Source: Effrenium voratum
Lineage: Eukaryota > Sar > Dinophyceae > Suessiales > Symbiodiniaceae
DNA length: 64,000 nucleotides
Direction: 5' to 3'
NCBI GenBank assembly: GCA_963377175.1
Contig: CAUJNA010002713.1
Coordinates: 62,001-126,000 of the forward strand
Made by a program: the position numbers and the translations under genes
The notes under the pieces: model-generated
Told to the model about the DNA's origin: nothing
The model's database searches: none
The model's input: the letters and a program-made list of their open reading frames with translations, nothing else
Shown here: piece by piece, positions 21,339 to 32,971 of the stretch
Numbering within the stretch: the stretch's first letter is position 1
Layout: each line of letters opens with the position of its first letter

Positions 21339-21545
21339 AGCCATCGCTGCACGGGAAAAAGATGTGGCAACATGGGAGATGAGTGTAGCGAAAGAAGAAG
21401 AAAGAGACTGCTTGCCCTTGTACTCCAGCAGAAGTTTGTGGACCTGCAAAGCGGTGTGTCGGATGATGGGCTGGCCGTGGATGTTCCAGAGTGGGCTCAT
21501 GCAAAACTGAAAGAGCAAACCCAGAACGAAATGGAAGACCTTTAA
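21339..21545 (+). pseudogene. Plus-strand coding remnant or terminal exon, unknown product
   Basis: The frame ending at TAA 21543-21545 reads QKFVDLQSGVSDDGLAVDVP then EWAHAKLKEQTQNEMEDL. Its composition is protein-like and acidic/helical. Just upstream another frame reads YIRLYEAIAAREKDVATWEM, also helical. The two could be neighbouring exons with the acceptor at 21428/21429, or a single ORF broken by an indel. It is the only convincing plus-strand coding signal within the minus-strand GTPase locus. Family unknown. Confidence 0.4.
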
Positions 21546-22135
21546 TTACAAAGTGGGGCAGGTGCAGGAAAGTGCGCGCGCTGCTCTGAAGAAGCGACAC
21601 GGCGCACGCAAACGCTGGGGAATGTACGGTGATCCTCGACCTTGAGAGTTGCCAACCCTAGTGTGCGCGAAGCAGCGCAGTGCGGTAAAACGGGAACAAT
21701 GCAAACGGAGGGGGCAGGTGGACAGGGCAAGCTACCATTCCCGAACCCCCCACACCCCCCCACACCCACCCCGTCATCAGGACGAGCTTGCAAATGTGTG
21801 GTTTGACACTTTGACATGACGGTCGGTTGACGGCGTGACATCTTTTAGTTGGTGTCTTTCTAGTCTCTCCCCGCTAAAAGTGACTAACTTTTCGTGGGTT
21901 ACATCGAAACTACCACACCAAAAGGCTAAAAAGCTAAGCCCTGAGGTTCAACCCCCAAAGCAAAGGCAACGGCCCAATTTAGAGAATGACCATCCTTAGG
22001 TAAATGGTGGTGGCAACTGAACCCCCATGGTTATAATGCTGGCAACTGAACCCCAGGGTAAGGGGATGGCTGGCTTCGCCAAGCTCAAGGCTTGGCGCGC
22101 TCGGGGCCGGGGGCCGGGGGCCGTGCCTTAAAAAC

Positions 22136-22224
22136 CTCGTTGCTCTGCTGGAGCCCCGCCAAGGCCGTGGCCAAGAGGCTCTTCCCCACACCCACTGGTC
22201 CCAGCAGGACGATGACGGGCGCTC
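22136..22224 (-). CDS. AIG1-like GTPase exon with P-loop (G1)
   Basis: The 89-nt exon has an AG-G acceptor and a GT donor. It reads APVIVLLGPVGVGKSLLATA then LAGLQQSNE. GPVGVGKS is a Walker A/P-loop (GxxxxGKS) preceded by a hydrophobic strand, as expected at the start of a GTPase domain. Together with the downstream G3 and G4-like exons on the same strand in the right order, it supports an AIG1/GIMAP-like protein. On its own, a P-loop could also be an AAA or ABC ATPase. Confidence 0.65.
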
Positions 22225-25200
22225 CTCGCAACCGCGGATACATCCCCGAAAAAGAATGCGAGCCTCAGATGCCCAGTGGATTTTCGTGGGCAAACGAATC
22301 GGCACCCTTCTTGGTTGGTTGACTTTAAAGGAATCGGAACCAAGTTGACAAAATGGAAGCAACCCACTGGGCAACAAAGAAGCATATGTCCAACCGGATA
22401 CATTCCCTCTAGACACCAACAAGGACAAATGCAAAAACATTCTGACACGCACATGGAAGGCGCCAGTTAGCTTTGTCAACCTGAGCTGCCGCTCTCTCCG
22501 CTACATGCTTACCTTCCCAGAGCCCCAGAGGCCACGGGGATGAAACAAAGGCACAGCGCCATTTTGGGTGTTTGATTTTAAAGGGACACCCCCTGCAAGC
22601 AAAAGATGAAACCAGGGGCGGGACAGGGTGTAAACATCAAGGGCCCGAAGTTCCCAGCAACTAGCAGCCAAGCAAACAAATTCCGGGTAAAAACTGCCGC
22701 TGGCCGGGAGTGGTGCATCTCCCGGGGGGGGAACGGCGAAGCCTAAGGAAGCCGTTTCGGAAGCACGAGGATCCCGAAATGAGCTCTCAACTACCCACCC
22801 TGCCTGACTTGCAACATCTTGCAGCATGTTTTGCACGCCTCATATGCACCAACTATGTCTGAAGTCGATCGGAGCAGTGTGGAACAAACAGAAATCGAAA
22901 AGCGCCAACGCGCTCAATCAAAAAGGCTCGGCCGCCGTCACTCGCCAAAGCTGCAGTCCTTTCTGGGAAGAAGTCGCCATCGCGCTGCCGCAAAACCGTT
23001 TGAGCCCGTGCTTCACAGGGCACAAACTCAAATCCCAAGCCCCGCCAGCTTGCTTTGCGGGGCTAATCAGCCGAGTGATTTGCAGCTTAGCCCCATGGAC
23101 ATTCTTTTCAGGAGGGCCGAAACCCAAAAAATGGAACCACGCCCGCCAGTGTGTGAAGGAAGCGCAGCAGCTTAACCAAGTACTCCTAAGCTGACAGAGC
23201 CTCCCAGCAACTTTTGCGTAGGGTTCGGAACTCGCGAGTGAACCGACGCCTCTGAAAAGAGGGTGCCCAACCAGGGGTGGCCTTTTGGAAAAATAGATGG
23301 GTTTCCCTGGTAAATGGAATAAACCCCATCTAACCAGTGGAACCCATCTATGTTTAACCAAACTCACCTAAAAAGGACACCTATGTGCGTAACTCTCGTG
23401 CGCCAGGACGATACCATTTGCAGCCCCCGATGTTTTTCTAGTGATCGATTTCCTCCAAAACCAGCAGGTGTCAATCAAGCATATTCTTAAGCAACGGGAG
23501 GTTTCGATCTGGGTCTTTGCATAGTCCGTGTTGAACCTTTCAGGGACGTCCAAACCAATCGCGGGCTTCGGTTTCTTCACCGAGTATTGCAGGTTGCACC
23601 CTCCCTCCCGTGAGCATGACCCCCCGCGCGTTCGCTGGAGAACCATTCAAGAGCAAGCTAATTTGAGCCAACAGTCCTTGTATTACTCGCTTTTGATGAG
23701 TAGCCACCATTTTCTGAAACTTGGTGCATGTACTTCTACTCAAAGGCTATGTTCTTTGCCACCTGTTGGGGCCATAACCAAAAATAGACCAAACTAGGAA
23801 AACCGGAACTAAATGTTGATCGTGGCTCACTTGCTCTTCGCAGATCCACTGTGAGCTGTTCCAGGTTCCTCAGTTCCTTTGAGACAACGTGTCGCGGAAA
23901 CAGCTTCGAATAAGTTGATCAATGGGTCCACTGGCGGCTTCCAACTGAATTATTGAACCGCTTCTGAAAGTGTCACAGGGGTGGGTCTTGAAGCCGGGCG
24001 CTTTCCAGAAGATGAAACGGGCAAACGTCAACACCCAACTGTTCAGTGACCGTGGTAGAAACTTCGAACGCTTTCTGGGGTTGGAAAGCAATTTCTAATG
24101 GCCCTCAGCAAACGAAGAAGGATAAAGGCCCCTCAATCCACTGGTAAGGGACTGCTGGGACTCTCGGAATCTGGCTGATTCCTGCTGGTTCAGCCACTCC
24201 AAAAAGTCGACCTCAGAATTGGTTGAAATGAACAGATCAGATCAGTCGATCAGTCAAGCCCGAGAGAGTTCGAACCATAGCGCTTGATTAGAGCGCTTTG
24301 CTGCTGAAACACCCCCCGAGTTGTCCCCCTTCTTTGCAACGGCGGAGCTCAACAATGCGCACCTGTTGGGCCAAAGAGAAAACTTGGGAAAAATTATCAG
24401 ATGCCCAGTGCATTTCCACGGGAAAAAAGAATCGGCGTGTTGGTTGACTTTTAAGGGGTACCTTCCCAAAAAAAAGTAAAACAGGGCACCACTGGGCAAC
24501 TGAGGGATTTTTGTCTTTCGGGCTGGGCAAAGAGCGACATTTGGAAATAAACGTCAACAAGCTCAATCTCTGATCGAGCACCCCGTTGCGGAATATGGTG
24601 TTCCGTTGGGCCAAGGCTCTTCGGCCAAACCAGTGGCGAAATCCAAAAAATATCACTTCATGATTGGAATTGCAAAAACAGTCCAAACAACTTGCTGGTT
24701 ACTACAATGGTCTTCCGAAAAAGTGACTAAATGCGAGAAATGGCTGCCCAACTTGCATCGAAAGGACCTCGCAATAAGCAATGCAGCTGAGAAATTCAAG
24801 GGCTCCCCCCTCCCACATCACCACTCCTCACCACCCCCGAGGCAAGCTTCAGAAGGAACGTTTCTGGGGCTGGAGGGCGCCCTACTCGTCCATTTTCGCA
24901 GGGGGAATGCTCCCTTGACCATCAATAGGTGAAAATTACAGCATATTCTGAAACGCAAATGGAAGTCATGTGTCTCGTGTTGCAGGTTGCGGGAGTAGAC
25001 CTTTGCAACTAGAAACTCTTTGGTAGGGGGTTCCCTGGTATCCAAGACGTGAAGCAAACCGCCCTGTTCCAACAGCTTTCAAACATGGACTATGACTTCT
25101 ATTTGCTTAATCCTGGAAGCAACACAAGTTTTTCCAGTGTTGATAGATTCCTTGTAGTTAAAACCAACAGGAGAACATCAACACAGACGCTTAAGCAAAT

Positions 25201-27063
25201 GGAAGAAACCTCAAAGGTACTAATCCAAAAGCTCGGATATCGACTCGAACAAGATCCAAGGCAGGGATCCATTAAAAGAACAGCTGGCAGGAACCGAAAC
25301 CACCATTTGGGGGTGTCTTATTTTTCACGGACCCCCAAAATGGGGGTTCTTGGCGTTCCTTTTGGAACTTGCTTTAAAGCCACAAGAAAGGGGGAAAAAA
25401 AGAGGCACCCACATTGCCGTGCAGAAACGGTTCCCAAACCACAATTTCCGGTTCTGAATTGACCTGACCTGCTCAATGGACAATGGGGAAGCCAATTGTA
25501 AATGGTTATTTCAGGTTCCAGGTGGGTCTTGGTTTCTGGTCGGTTTTCACCCAGTAAGTGTGTTCCCTAAAAAATAACCGAACCCACTCGTTGATCTTGA
25601 GGATGGCTTACTCTCAGTTTGGGGTTCCGCACATAGGAATGGGCCGTCTTTTCGAGCCGAAAGGCTGTGAGTGGATTGGCCCCTGAGAGGTGAGATTCCT
25701 GGTCAGGCGAAATTGGACTCCAACCCAATTCACTTCACATCTGCTTGCTGGTTCCCACTCAGATACCGGTTTGCAAAGGATTGAGGCAGAAAAGGAAACC
25801 ATTTGCTTAAGCCCCCTGGAAACATAAACACACTGCATTTCCGGTAGTGATGGATTCCCATTCACACCTGGGGAAAATGAGTCTCCAGCAAATGTGTCTT
25901 ACTTTCTAATTGTTGCCGCATTGGATTGGACCATGAAGCGCGCTTTGAGACCCAGGCGATTGGAGCATCCAGCGAGCCCTTGGGGCCTTAGGCACATCGC
26001 AGCATTGTGCAGATCGGGGGCAGGGTGGGGGAAGATCTTGGGCTCCGTTCTCAAGGGTCGACATCTGGGATCCTGTGAAAAAGAGCCTCACCTCTTGGTT
26101 GCTGTTGACCCCTCTGCAAAAAAGCCTAACTTTTTGCGGGTTTAATGGAAAAACCCTTGATTCCCCTAAAACGTTAAAGTCTAAAGACTTAACCCTTAAA
26201 ACTCCAAGCCCTGGAGAAGTTAATCTTTTACAGACATATAGCCCACGCCCAAAAAGTTGAGAACAGTTGTGTTTTTAAGAGGTAAGAATAGGATGCGTTG
26301 CCCAAAAACACCCGGGATTTCGCTTCCGCCTTCCGATCCAGTGGATTGGTTCCCCAACATGTGTAGTCCCGGAACTCAGAGACTCAGGGAGTGAGATGAC
26401 GCAACCTTCACCCGCACACAGCAAAACCATATCTTCAGATTCCGGTTGCATATTTGGCCTCCAGTTGCTTGGGCAAATGAACTGGCACTGGGCAACAGTT
26501 TTAAACCTCCCTGAGAAAAAGCGAGCTGCTTGCCGGTTGAAAGGGACAAGGATAACCAAAAAGGCAACACCGTGTCTAAAGCCAAGAAACAACTCTTCTG
26601 GCGTTGTCTCCTCAAAAAGCATTGGGAAAGGAACGTGTAAACCTTGTAGACCGTTCCTGAATTTCGTCCAATTCCACCGCTCTTCTCAGAAACCAGCCAT
26701 ACTATGGATGGACGAAATCCATTCGCACCACTTTGAAACCACACTCCAAACATCAACTCACGCCCGGGCTTCTTAGAGGTGCGAAATGGCCATGGGTCAA
26801 AATCCAAATCGTACCCCCAGTGAACATCCCAATCCCCACTAAAACAGCCGAAAATTGGTGGTGCACCTACCCCAAAATGGCACCAGTGGTTTTGACCCAC
26901 GGCCAAATGAATTTCGTCCATCCACAGTAGGGGAGATTGGGCGAAACCAGAGGAAACCACTACACTTGGACGGATTTCGCAACCATTCCCTGCACTCCCT
27001 GAGATCCCTGAGCTTCACCTACCGATTCGACTCCCCGCCCGCCGAAAAAATGTTTTTCGCCGC
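22225..27063. other. Intronic or intergenic with short dispersed repeats
   Basis: No firm exon found. Two related repeat copies lie at 22264-22375 and 24398-24505 (both with CAGATGCCCAGTG, then a GTTGACTTT(T)AA block, then CACTGGGCAAC). One copy of the repeat seen near 19897 lies at about 26125-26210. The MITE-like element at 26700-26929 is annotated separately. Confidence 0.45.
26700..26929. mobile_element. Short foldback (MITE-like) element, copy 2
   Basis: Terminal inverted repeats of about 20 bp (26700-26719 and the reverse complement of 26910-26929) share TGGACGAAAT with the element at 358-475. The interior (about 26786-26905) recurs at 35842-35958 at high similarity without the ends. 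A second partial terminus (GAATTTCGTCCA) sits just outside at 26658-26669, suggesting nested or repeated insertion. No coding capacity. Confidence 0.65.
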
Positions 27064-27232
27064 CCGCCGAAACGAGCCGAGCCCCGGTACTGCGGTCCAG
27101 CGAGGCGAGGATCTGCTGCTTCCGCGCCCGGAACTCCGAGGCCTGACGCTCGTCGAGTCCGATCGACGCTCGTCTGGGAGGGCGAACGTCGAACCCGTGA
27201 TCCTTACACCAAGACTCGGCTGCTTTCTGCTG
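27064..27232 (-). CDS. Internal exon, unknown protein
   Basis: An open minus-strand frame without ATG reads AAESWCKDHGFDVRPPRRAS, then IGLDERQASEFRARKQQILA and SLDRSTGARLVSAGG. The third-position GC bias and the helical, charged composition stand out from the flanking A/T-rich sequence. A GC donor is possible at 27064/27063. The acceptor is one of several AGs near 27230-27236. It may be an N-terminal exon of the GTPase gene or of another minus-strand gene. Family not recognised. Confidence 0.5.
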
Positions 27233-27865
27233 CGCTACAAGTGACTAACTTTTAGTGGTTTAATACGGAAAACCCATTAGTTGGCAAAAAGTTGTTCAGT
27301 CCTAACATCCCTTGGCAAAATGCACCAAAGAAAATAGCTGGATGGCGCGCCTTAAACCTGGTGCAAAAACATTCAAGTTTGATGTTTAGAGGAGGGAAAC
27401 ACATGTTTGCAGAAAAAGTTGAAGTCTCGGTGCTCTGGTATGGGCCTTGCTGCGCGTTCGTTTGCACACTCCTGTGCCCATCGGTGAGCTCGAGCGCCAT
27501 TTCCGGTGTACTTCATTAATTCCACCTAGGACAACTTGATTCAGAAAAGGATTCTACCCGGGGCGATTTAATTCAATGGAAAGAGGCACCTCCCCGCAAG
27601 CTGAAATCAGCGGCCCCTTCTTCGGACCAACATGCCGGAAACATCCTAAGCCATTGAACACATGATTGGCGCAGTCCACAACACCCTAATTCGAAAGGCC
27701 GATTCTTAGCGAGTGAAGCTAACAAAAGCCCTGGCCTCCAAACTTTACCAAGGTGACCCACTAGGCCAATCATTAGGCACTGGGTTTGAGAGAAACACCC
27801 CCAGCCCAAGATCCTGAATATGAGAGCCTTTCACCCCCAAAGCCCTCCAATAAGGTCTTGGGCTC

Positions 27866-28001
27866 CTACTTAAAGGGGCAGGGTGCTTAGTAAGTGGTTG
27901 GTAACTATGGTTATGACCCAGTTAGGAGACTTATGAACATGGTAAGTGGGTTATAACCATCGTTACTAACCACTTACCAAGTCCCCCGCCCCTATAAGTA
28001 G
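27866..28001. mobile_element. 136-bp foldback element
   Basis: Two arms of about 54 bp (27866-27919 and 27949-28001) are inverted copies, about 85% identical by eye, separated by a ~30-bp loop. Both ends begin CTACTTA when read inward. No coding sequence. The shape is that of a foldback MITE. No target-site duplication is evident. Confidence 0.65.
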
Positions 28002-29033
28002 CACATCGACACCGCCTGCTCAGGGCTGAGGCTCCGACAGGAACTGCCAAACCAGCCATGGCTGCATTGCGCGCGCTGCAGCGGATTGTTTTCGTGGGCA
28101 CTCGCCAATTGGTGTGAAGTCAGATTTCTTGTCGCGGCATGGCCCAGTTCAGCGACCAAATGCGGGATGGACGAGAAGACTCCGCAGAAAGGCAGGCTTT
28201 CGGGCATCCATGTGAGACACCCACACACACACACAGAATCGGACCCCAATCTTGGACCAGTGGTTCGCCGAATATGACATGTTGCATGTGCCGTGCAAAA
28301 CAACAAGTCTGATAGCGACCCCCTGAAAGGGTGTGCGGGCCCAACTCTGGTCCGGGTACACCAAAACATGTTTGGATTCTGGTCCATCTTTCGTCAACTT
28401 GGAGACCACCGTGCGCTCATGCGTGCGAGTTGCTGTTTCAGTCTGCATGGCTCGATCTGGCAGACAGTCGCGACACATACCACGGACAGGCCTCAAGGCT
28501 AGACACGCACAAACAGTTGGTTCTGTCATTTTTTGAGGGACTCCCTGTTGCTTGGTTTCAAAAAGAAACCAACAGAAATAGCATTCTAACCAAAGACACA
28601 TGCCGTTGGTCCCTGGCAGAAGGAAAGGCCCCAGTTCTCCGCTCTCGCCCCGGGGAATCTGATGATGTTTGCCACTGCAGCCTCACCCAAGGCCTCACCC
28701 ATGAGGGTCCGGCTCCTTTTGCATGTTCTCAGGTTGGTAAATGCTGATTGACCCAGAATGCTGGAAGAAGGGTGGCCATCACTTCTGACATGTTGGAATT
28801 TACAGTGTGCTTGTGGAAGAAAGGGCATCTTATTCTCCACATGGTGGAGACAGAAACGCAGGCATGGTGAATGGGTTTGGGGTGCCTTGAATATTGTCCA
28901 TGGCACATGCCTCCCCTCTCCCCCTTTACAGTCTGTATATAGGGTCTTCAGTTTGAGGCTTTTGTTGCAGCCCCCTTGAAAAAAGAAGCTAAGAGCACAT
29001 CAGAATTCCCCCCCCCTCCCCCCTCCCCTGCAC
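28002..29033. other. No gene assigned
   Basis: Nothing firm. A short plus-strand ATG frame at 28058 (MAALRALQRIVFVGTRQLV, then stop) is too short to call. A brief CA run is at about 28214-28228. Confidence 0.4.
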
Positions 29034-29137
29034 CCTGCTTGTTGTTCGTCCTCGCTGTCGCTCTGAGGCTTCACTTTGGCCTTTTCGACGTGGTACAGGA
29101 GCTGGCGCTTGTTGTACTCGATCTCTGCGGCGCGCTC
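29034..29137 (-). CDS. Internal exon, charged helical protein
   Basis: An AG-G acceptor (29138/29137) and a GT-type donor near 29034 flank ERAAEIEYNKRQLLYHVEKA, then KVKPQSDSEDEQQAG. It is a charged helix followed by an acidic Ser/Asp/Glu patch. Codon use is GC-rich at third positions, like the other exons here. Family unknown. It may belong to the same long gene as the GTPase exons. Confidence 0.5.
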
Positions 29138-31282
29138 CTGGGTCAGCAACCGTTGGTGGCCACCAATGCGAGCCACCAAGTGGGAAGTGGGGGGGCCGTG
29201 GGGAGCATAAAAAGGACCTTTACTCAACTCACTTCCTGAGTTGATGGGCGAAACACAGTCCAAACTTGTTGGTCACCATGAAATGGTCTTCCCAAAAGCT
29301 TCAAGTCCGTCCAGGAACTCAGGGAGTGAGTTAAGGGCTTATCCTTGACTTATCCAGTCATAGCCCCTGGTCATTTTGCGCGAGTGATTCCAAGAGACCG
29401 CCTATGACGGACCCACAGCCACCAGGTACCCCGTCTATGCGTCGTGTTGGGCAAATAGCCAAGATGCCGCTTGTAGTGTGTACTGTTCCCTTCGAATTCG
29501 TGTCCCGGGGAAATATCGTTCAACGATCCAACTTGAAAGTCGCCTTCCCAGATTTTCATTTGCGAACGTTTTGATTTGGAGGGCAGCTTGTCAGAGAAAC
29601 CAAGCAGCGGACATTCTGCAGAAAGCTTGCCCCAAAACCGCCCCCCCAAAAACAACAACAACAATTCATTAAAACAAAACAACACTCTAGAGATGCGGGC
29701 TAGCATCCTCCAGGATTTCCTGTCGCTGATTTCTTAGCTTCTGGGAAATCAACTGTAGAACTTCCCTTCACTCCCGTCCTCTGGCGACTTTGGCGGCTTG
29801 GCCTCCGTCCTCAGCTTAGACACGTCAGAGTCTGGCGGGTCTGAAGGTGCGTTTTGGAAAAGAGGCGCGCCCGGTGCATTGGATCAAACAACTTAAGCGC
29901 GTGCTGAAAGCAACATGAAACACACGACATCTGCGAAGGACAGCTTTTCGCTTTGGCCCAGAGCCCCCCCCCTATGGCGCAGACACCCAAACCACTTCCT
30001 TGAAGCGTAGCATCCACTGCCCACTCCCGAGCTACACATCCTGGGTCATGGGCCACTCGGAGTCTCTGGGACACCAGGGACATCTTCCGTCAGCCATACA
30101 CAACCGAAAATGACCCACGCGAGTGAAATTACATCCAGGACGTTTCGTCTGAGTTGGGTTGCTGCACCCAAACGTGGGCTCCTAAAAGGGAGCCAAAGCA
30201 GCCTGGAACCTCACTAGCCCAAGGCAAAGCATCTGTTTTTGTAGCCCGCATGGCCATATCAAGCAAAGACTTTTGGCTTTTAATACAGGCCTGCGCACAC
30301 TTCACCGTACTACTCTTCCTTTTTGGTAGACACCAAAAGTGGGATACTAGTCCCCAGCTGGCATTTCAGGCTACGCTAGGAGAGCAGCACATAGCCAGTC
30401 CACACACTTTATGGAGTATCTGCTCACTTGCGCCCGGCAAAAAATAGAACCCCGAAACGGGAAAACCAAAAGGTCAGATCCGGTCAGTCGCTTTGGGCAA
30501 GCAAGTCTATGGTCACAAGGGTCGATTGGCAACGGCCCAAGGAGACTCCTAAGGAGCCCTTGGAGACATCCTGCTAGAAGGGACATTGGTGGGAGTGGTT
30601 CCTTCTCTTGAGGGCGCCCTTTTGGGTTCCATCGGAAGGCTCATACACTTTTCCAACATTGCCATGGGCTGTCCCCGCCAAATCACAGGAACATATGTTT
30701 GCTTCAGTCCCCTAAAACCAAAGCAGTTCCCGGTGATAGCATCCCTTTAAAAACTCACAGGAGAAAACAAACTTTTCATTTCAGTACCTGGGTGGGTCTC
30801 AACATAGGCGACCCTCCCAAAATGGCCGCGTTTTTTTAGTTTCCCTTTGAACCCCAGCTTTCAAAGGGTGGCCTACTAGGTCCTCCAGTAGAGAGGCTAG
30901 AACAAGCGTACCCTTTTTTCTGCAGTCTATTTTAGTGAGGAATCCTCCCCCAAAAAAGGGGTGGAGAACGGGCGCCTAGCTGGGGGGGACCTAGGAGAGG
31001 TTGCGGTGCTTAGGGTGAGGCAAGCTGCCAATTAAAAGCGTCCCTACATGGTCCATGGCACATGCCCATTTTACAGTCTTCTTGGGGTTCCCTGCAAACC
31101 GAAACCCCAACGCCCTCATTTCCCTTCAAACCGAAACGCTTCAAAGGGTGCCCGCAAGCGAATCAGTGCAGCCACTGTCCCCGCAGAAACTTATCCTACT
31201 CATCAGGCAAACCAGCCAGTGATTCTATATATATATATATCGAGCCTCCGACTGGAGTGAGCTGGCACTTTCGGGCTGAAGC
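29138..31282. other. No gene assigned
   Basis: No convincing frame on either strand. A TA dinucleotide run lies at 31226-31240. Confidence 0.4.
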
Positions 31283-31337
31283 CAAGTCGCGGCGCCGCGG
31301 GCTTGGCCGCAGCTTTCGGCGCTTCTGCCACGGCCGC
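31283..31337 (-). CDS. Short Ala/Lys/Pro-rich exon, tentative
   Basis: An AG-G acceptor precedes AAVAEAPKAAAKPAAPRL, and a GC donor may follow at 31283/31282. The low-complexity linker character makes the call weak. Position, strand and splice pattern match neighbouring exons. Confidence 0.3.
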
Positions 31338-31415
31338 CTGAAGCTGCAACCGGCGGGGCGAGAGAAAGATATGCGGAACCCGGTATTCTAGGCTGGAAAA
31401 AAGGGACCCCAGCAA

Positions 31416-31439
31416 ATATATATATATATATATATATAT
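31416..31439. repeat. TA microsatellite
   Basis: About 12 TA units. Similar TA/CATA runs are at 31226-31240 and 32780-32822. Confidence 0.9.
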
Positions 31440-32849
31440 CTTTTTTGCCAGGTTAGTGGATATCAAAGGGGACCCCAAAAAAGCACACAAGGAAAAGGGG
31501 GAGCTCATTCTGGGGAAGTATTTTGCTGCATGTCCTGACTAGTTGTTGTTGATTGATTCTGGTTACCTGTTGCTTGCTGCCACTTCTTTTGTTACATATT
31601 TGTTGTTGCTAACCATGAAAGGAATTTTGCTTGATTCATTGATGTGGTTGAATATGTTGGTTGGTTGATTTTCATTTTCTTCATGTTGAGTGGCTAAGTC
31701 CGTGTTTAGTGCTTTCGGAATCCTTTGTGACGGTGGTTTCTTAAAGGCGATTTATGGTGGCAACATGCTTGATCCTTTTGTTCAGCGGCCCTTGTGCAGA
31801 AGAATCATGTGTTGGGCTTCGATGATGGAGTCTCTAAGGCATGTAGTGGAGAACCCTTTCCCCAGCGCTCCTTATCCCCCCTACAAATTCCATAAATCAC
31901 CGGGACCACACCAAAACGGGATTTGAAGGGTGAATCCACTGCGCAACTAGATTAAACATCAAGTTTGGATTCATCAGAGGAGTCCGCTCTAATGATTCAT
32001 TTCCCCACTAGGCAGCAGCCACAGTCTGCAACTTGTCATGGATTCAAGCAGCCTAGGCCGTGACTGCCCCTGACTAGCACGGTTCTCCGGATTGACCTGA
32101 ACGTTCAAACGCAGAGTCTCAAAAACAACAACGCAAACTACCCACCTCTGTTTGCCTTTTTTTGCTGGGCTATTTGGCACCCATGAGGGTACTTTGAATC
32201 TAAAGTTAGCCGTTGTCAAAAGAGAACTATGTGACATGATGTAGCCCCTAAAATCGAATCTGACTGAAACACATGAAGCCATCCTCTAGCAACGCTTGTT
32301 GGTTAGCGTGCCTTATGGCTTCGTTGCGGATCCCCCTCCGGTCACTTCCCAAAACCCCAAAACTGATTTCCCTACTGAGAAGCAGCACAAGCCAACAGGG
32401 CCAATGGGTCGGTGGGGGGGCCACCCCGCTTAGTAAGTGATTGCTATCCCAAATGAAGTCCCACTTTGGGGGCCTGAATTCATCACTGGGGATGGGCAGC
32501 ACCTAGATCGCCAGTGCCGCGTTTCTCGGTGATTGCCGGGGCCCCATCCATGGTGATCGCCAGTTGCTGCTTTGTCTCCGACAGCTGTGATTGTTTTTAG
32601 GGCAACGTGCCTTGGGAACAGAAAGCGCAACTTGGCTATCCAGGCACTTCCCCAACTTGGCCCACATCTGGGATGCAGAGACAAGTCAACTTTCTGACCC
32701 TGCTGCATCACAATCAAAGCCAAAGTCACTCCGTTCCATCTTTATAAATAACTCTATACACACACATACATATACGCATGATTCTGTGTACATATGTGTA
32801 CATATATATATATATATATACATATCTTATGTAACACCGCGTCTTAGAG
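31440..32849. other. No gene assigned
   Basis: T-rich sequence near 31540-31690 and a CATA/TA microsatellite near 32755-32822. No supported exon. Confidence 0.4.
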
Positions 32850-32971
32850 AAGATATCCAGCGCCCAGCGGAGTGGTCGGATCGCCGAGCGCGCTCCGAGT
32901 CGGATCGCCTTGGCCATGGTGCGCTCCACTTGGCGCTGCGCGGTTCTGGCGCTCTGCACCGTCGCCTGCAC
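32850..32971 (-). CDS. Internal exon, basic helical segment
   Basis: An AG-G acceptor opens VQATVQSARTAQRQVERTM, then AKAIRLGARSAIRPLRWALD. It is a basic amphipathic helix, GC-rich in third positions, and ends near 32850 where a microsatellite begins. It could be a linker or membrane-proximal helix. Family unknown. Confidence 0.45.

Noticed and set aside
30411..31391. Short plus-strand frames around 30.4-31.4 kb
   Set aside because: Low complexity or no protein-like codon pattern, and no splice-bounded exon; the minus strand at 31283-31337 is the better, still weak, candidate.
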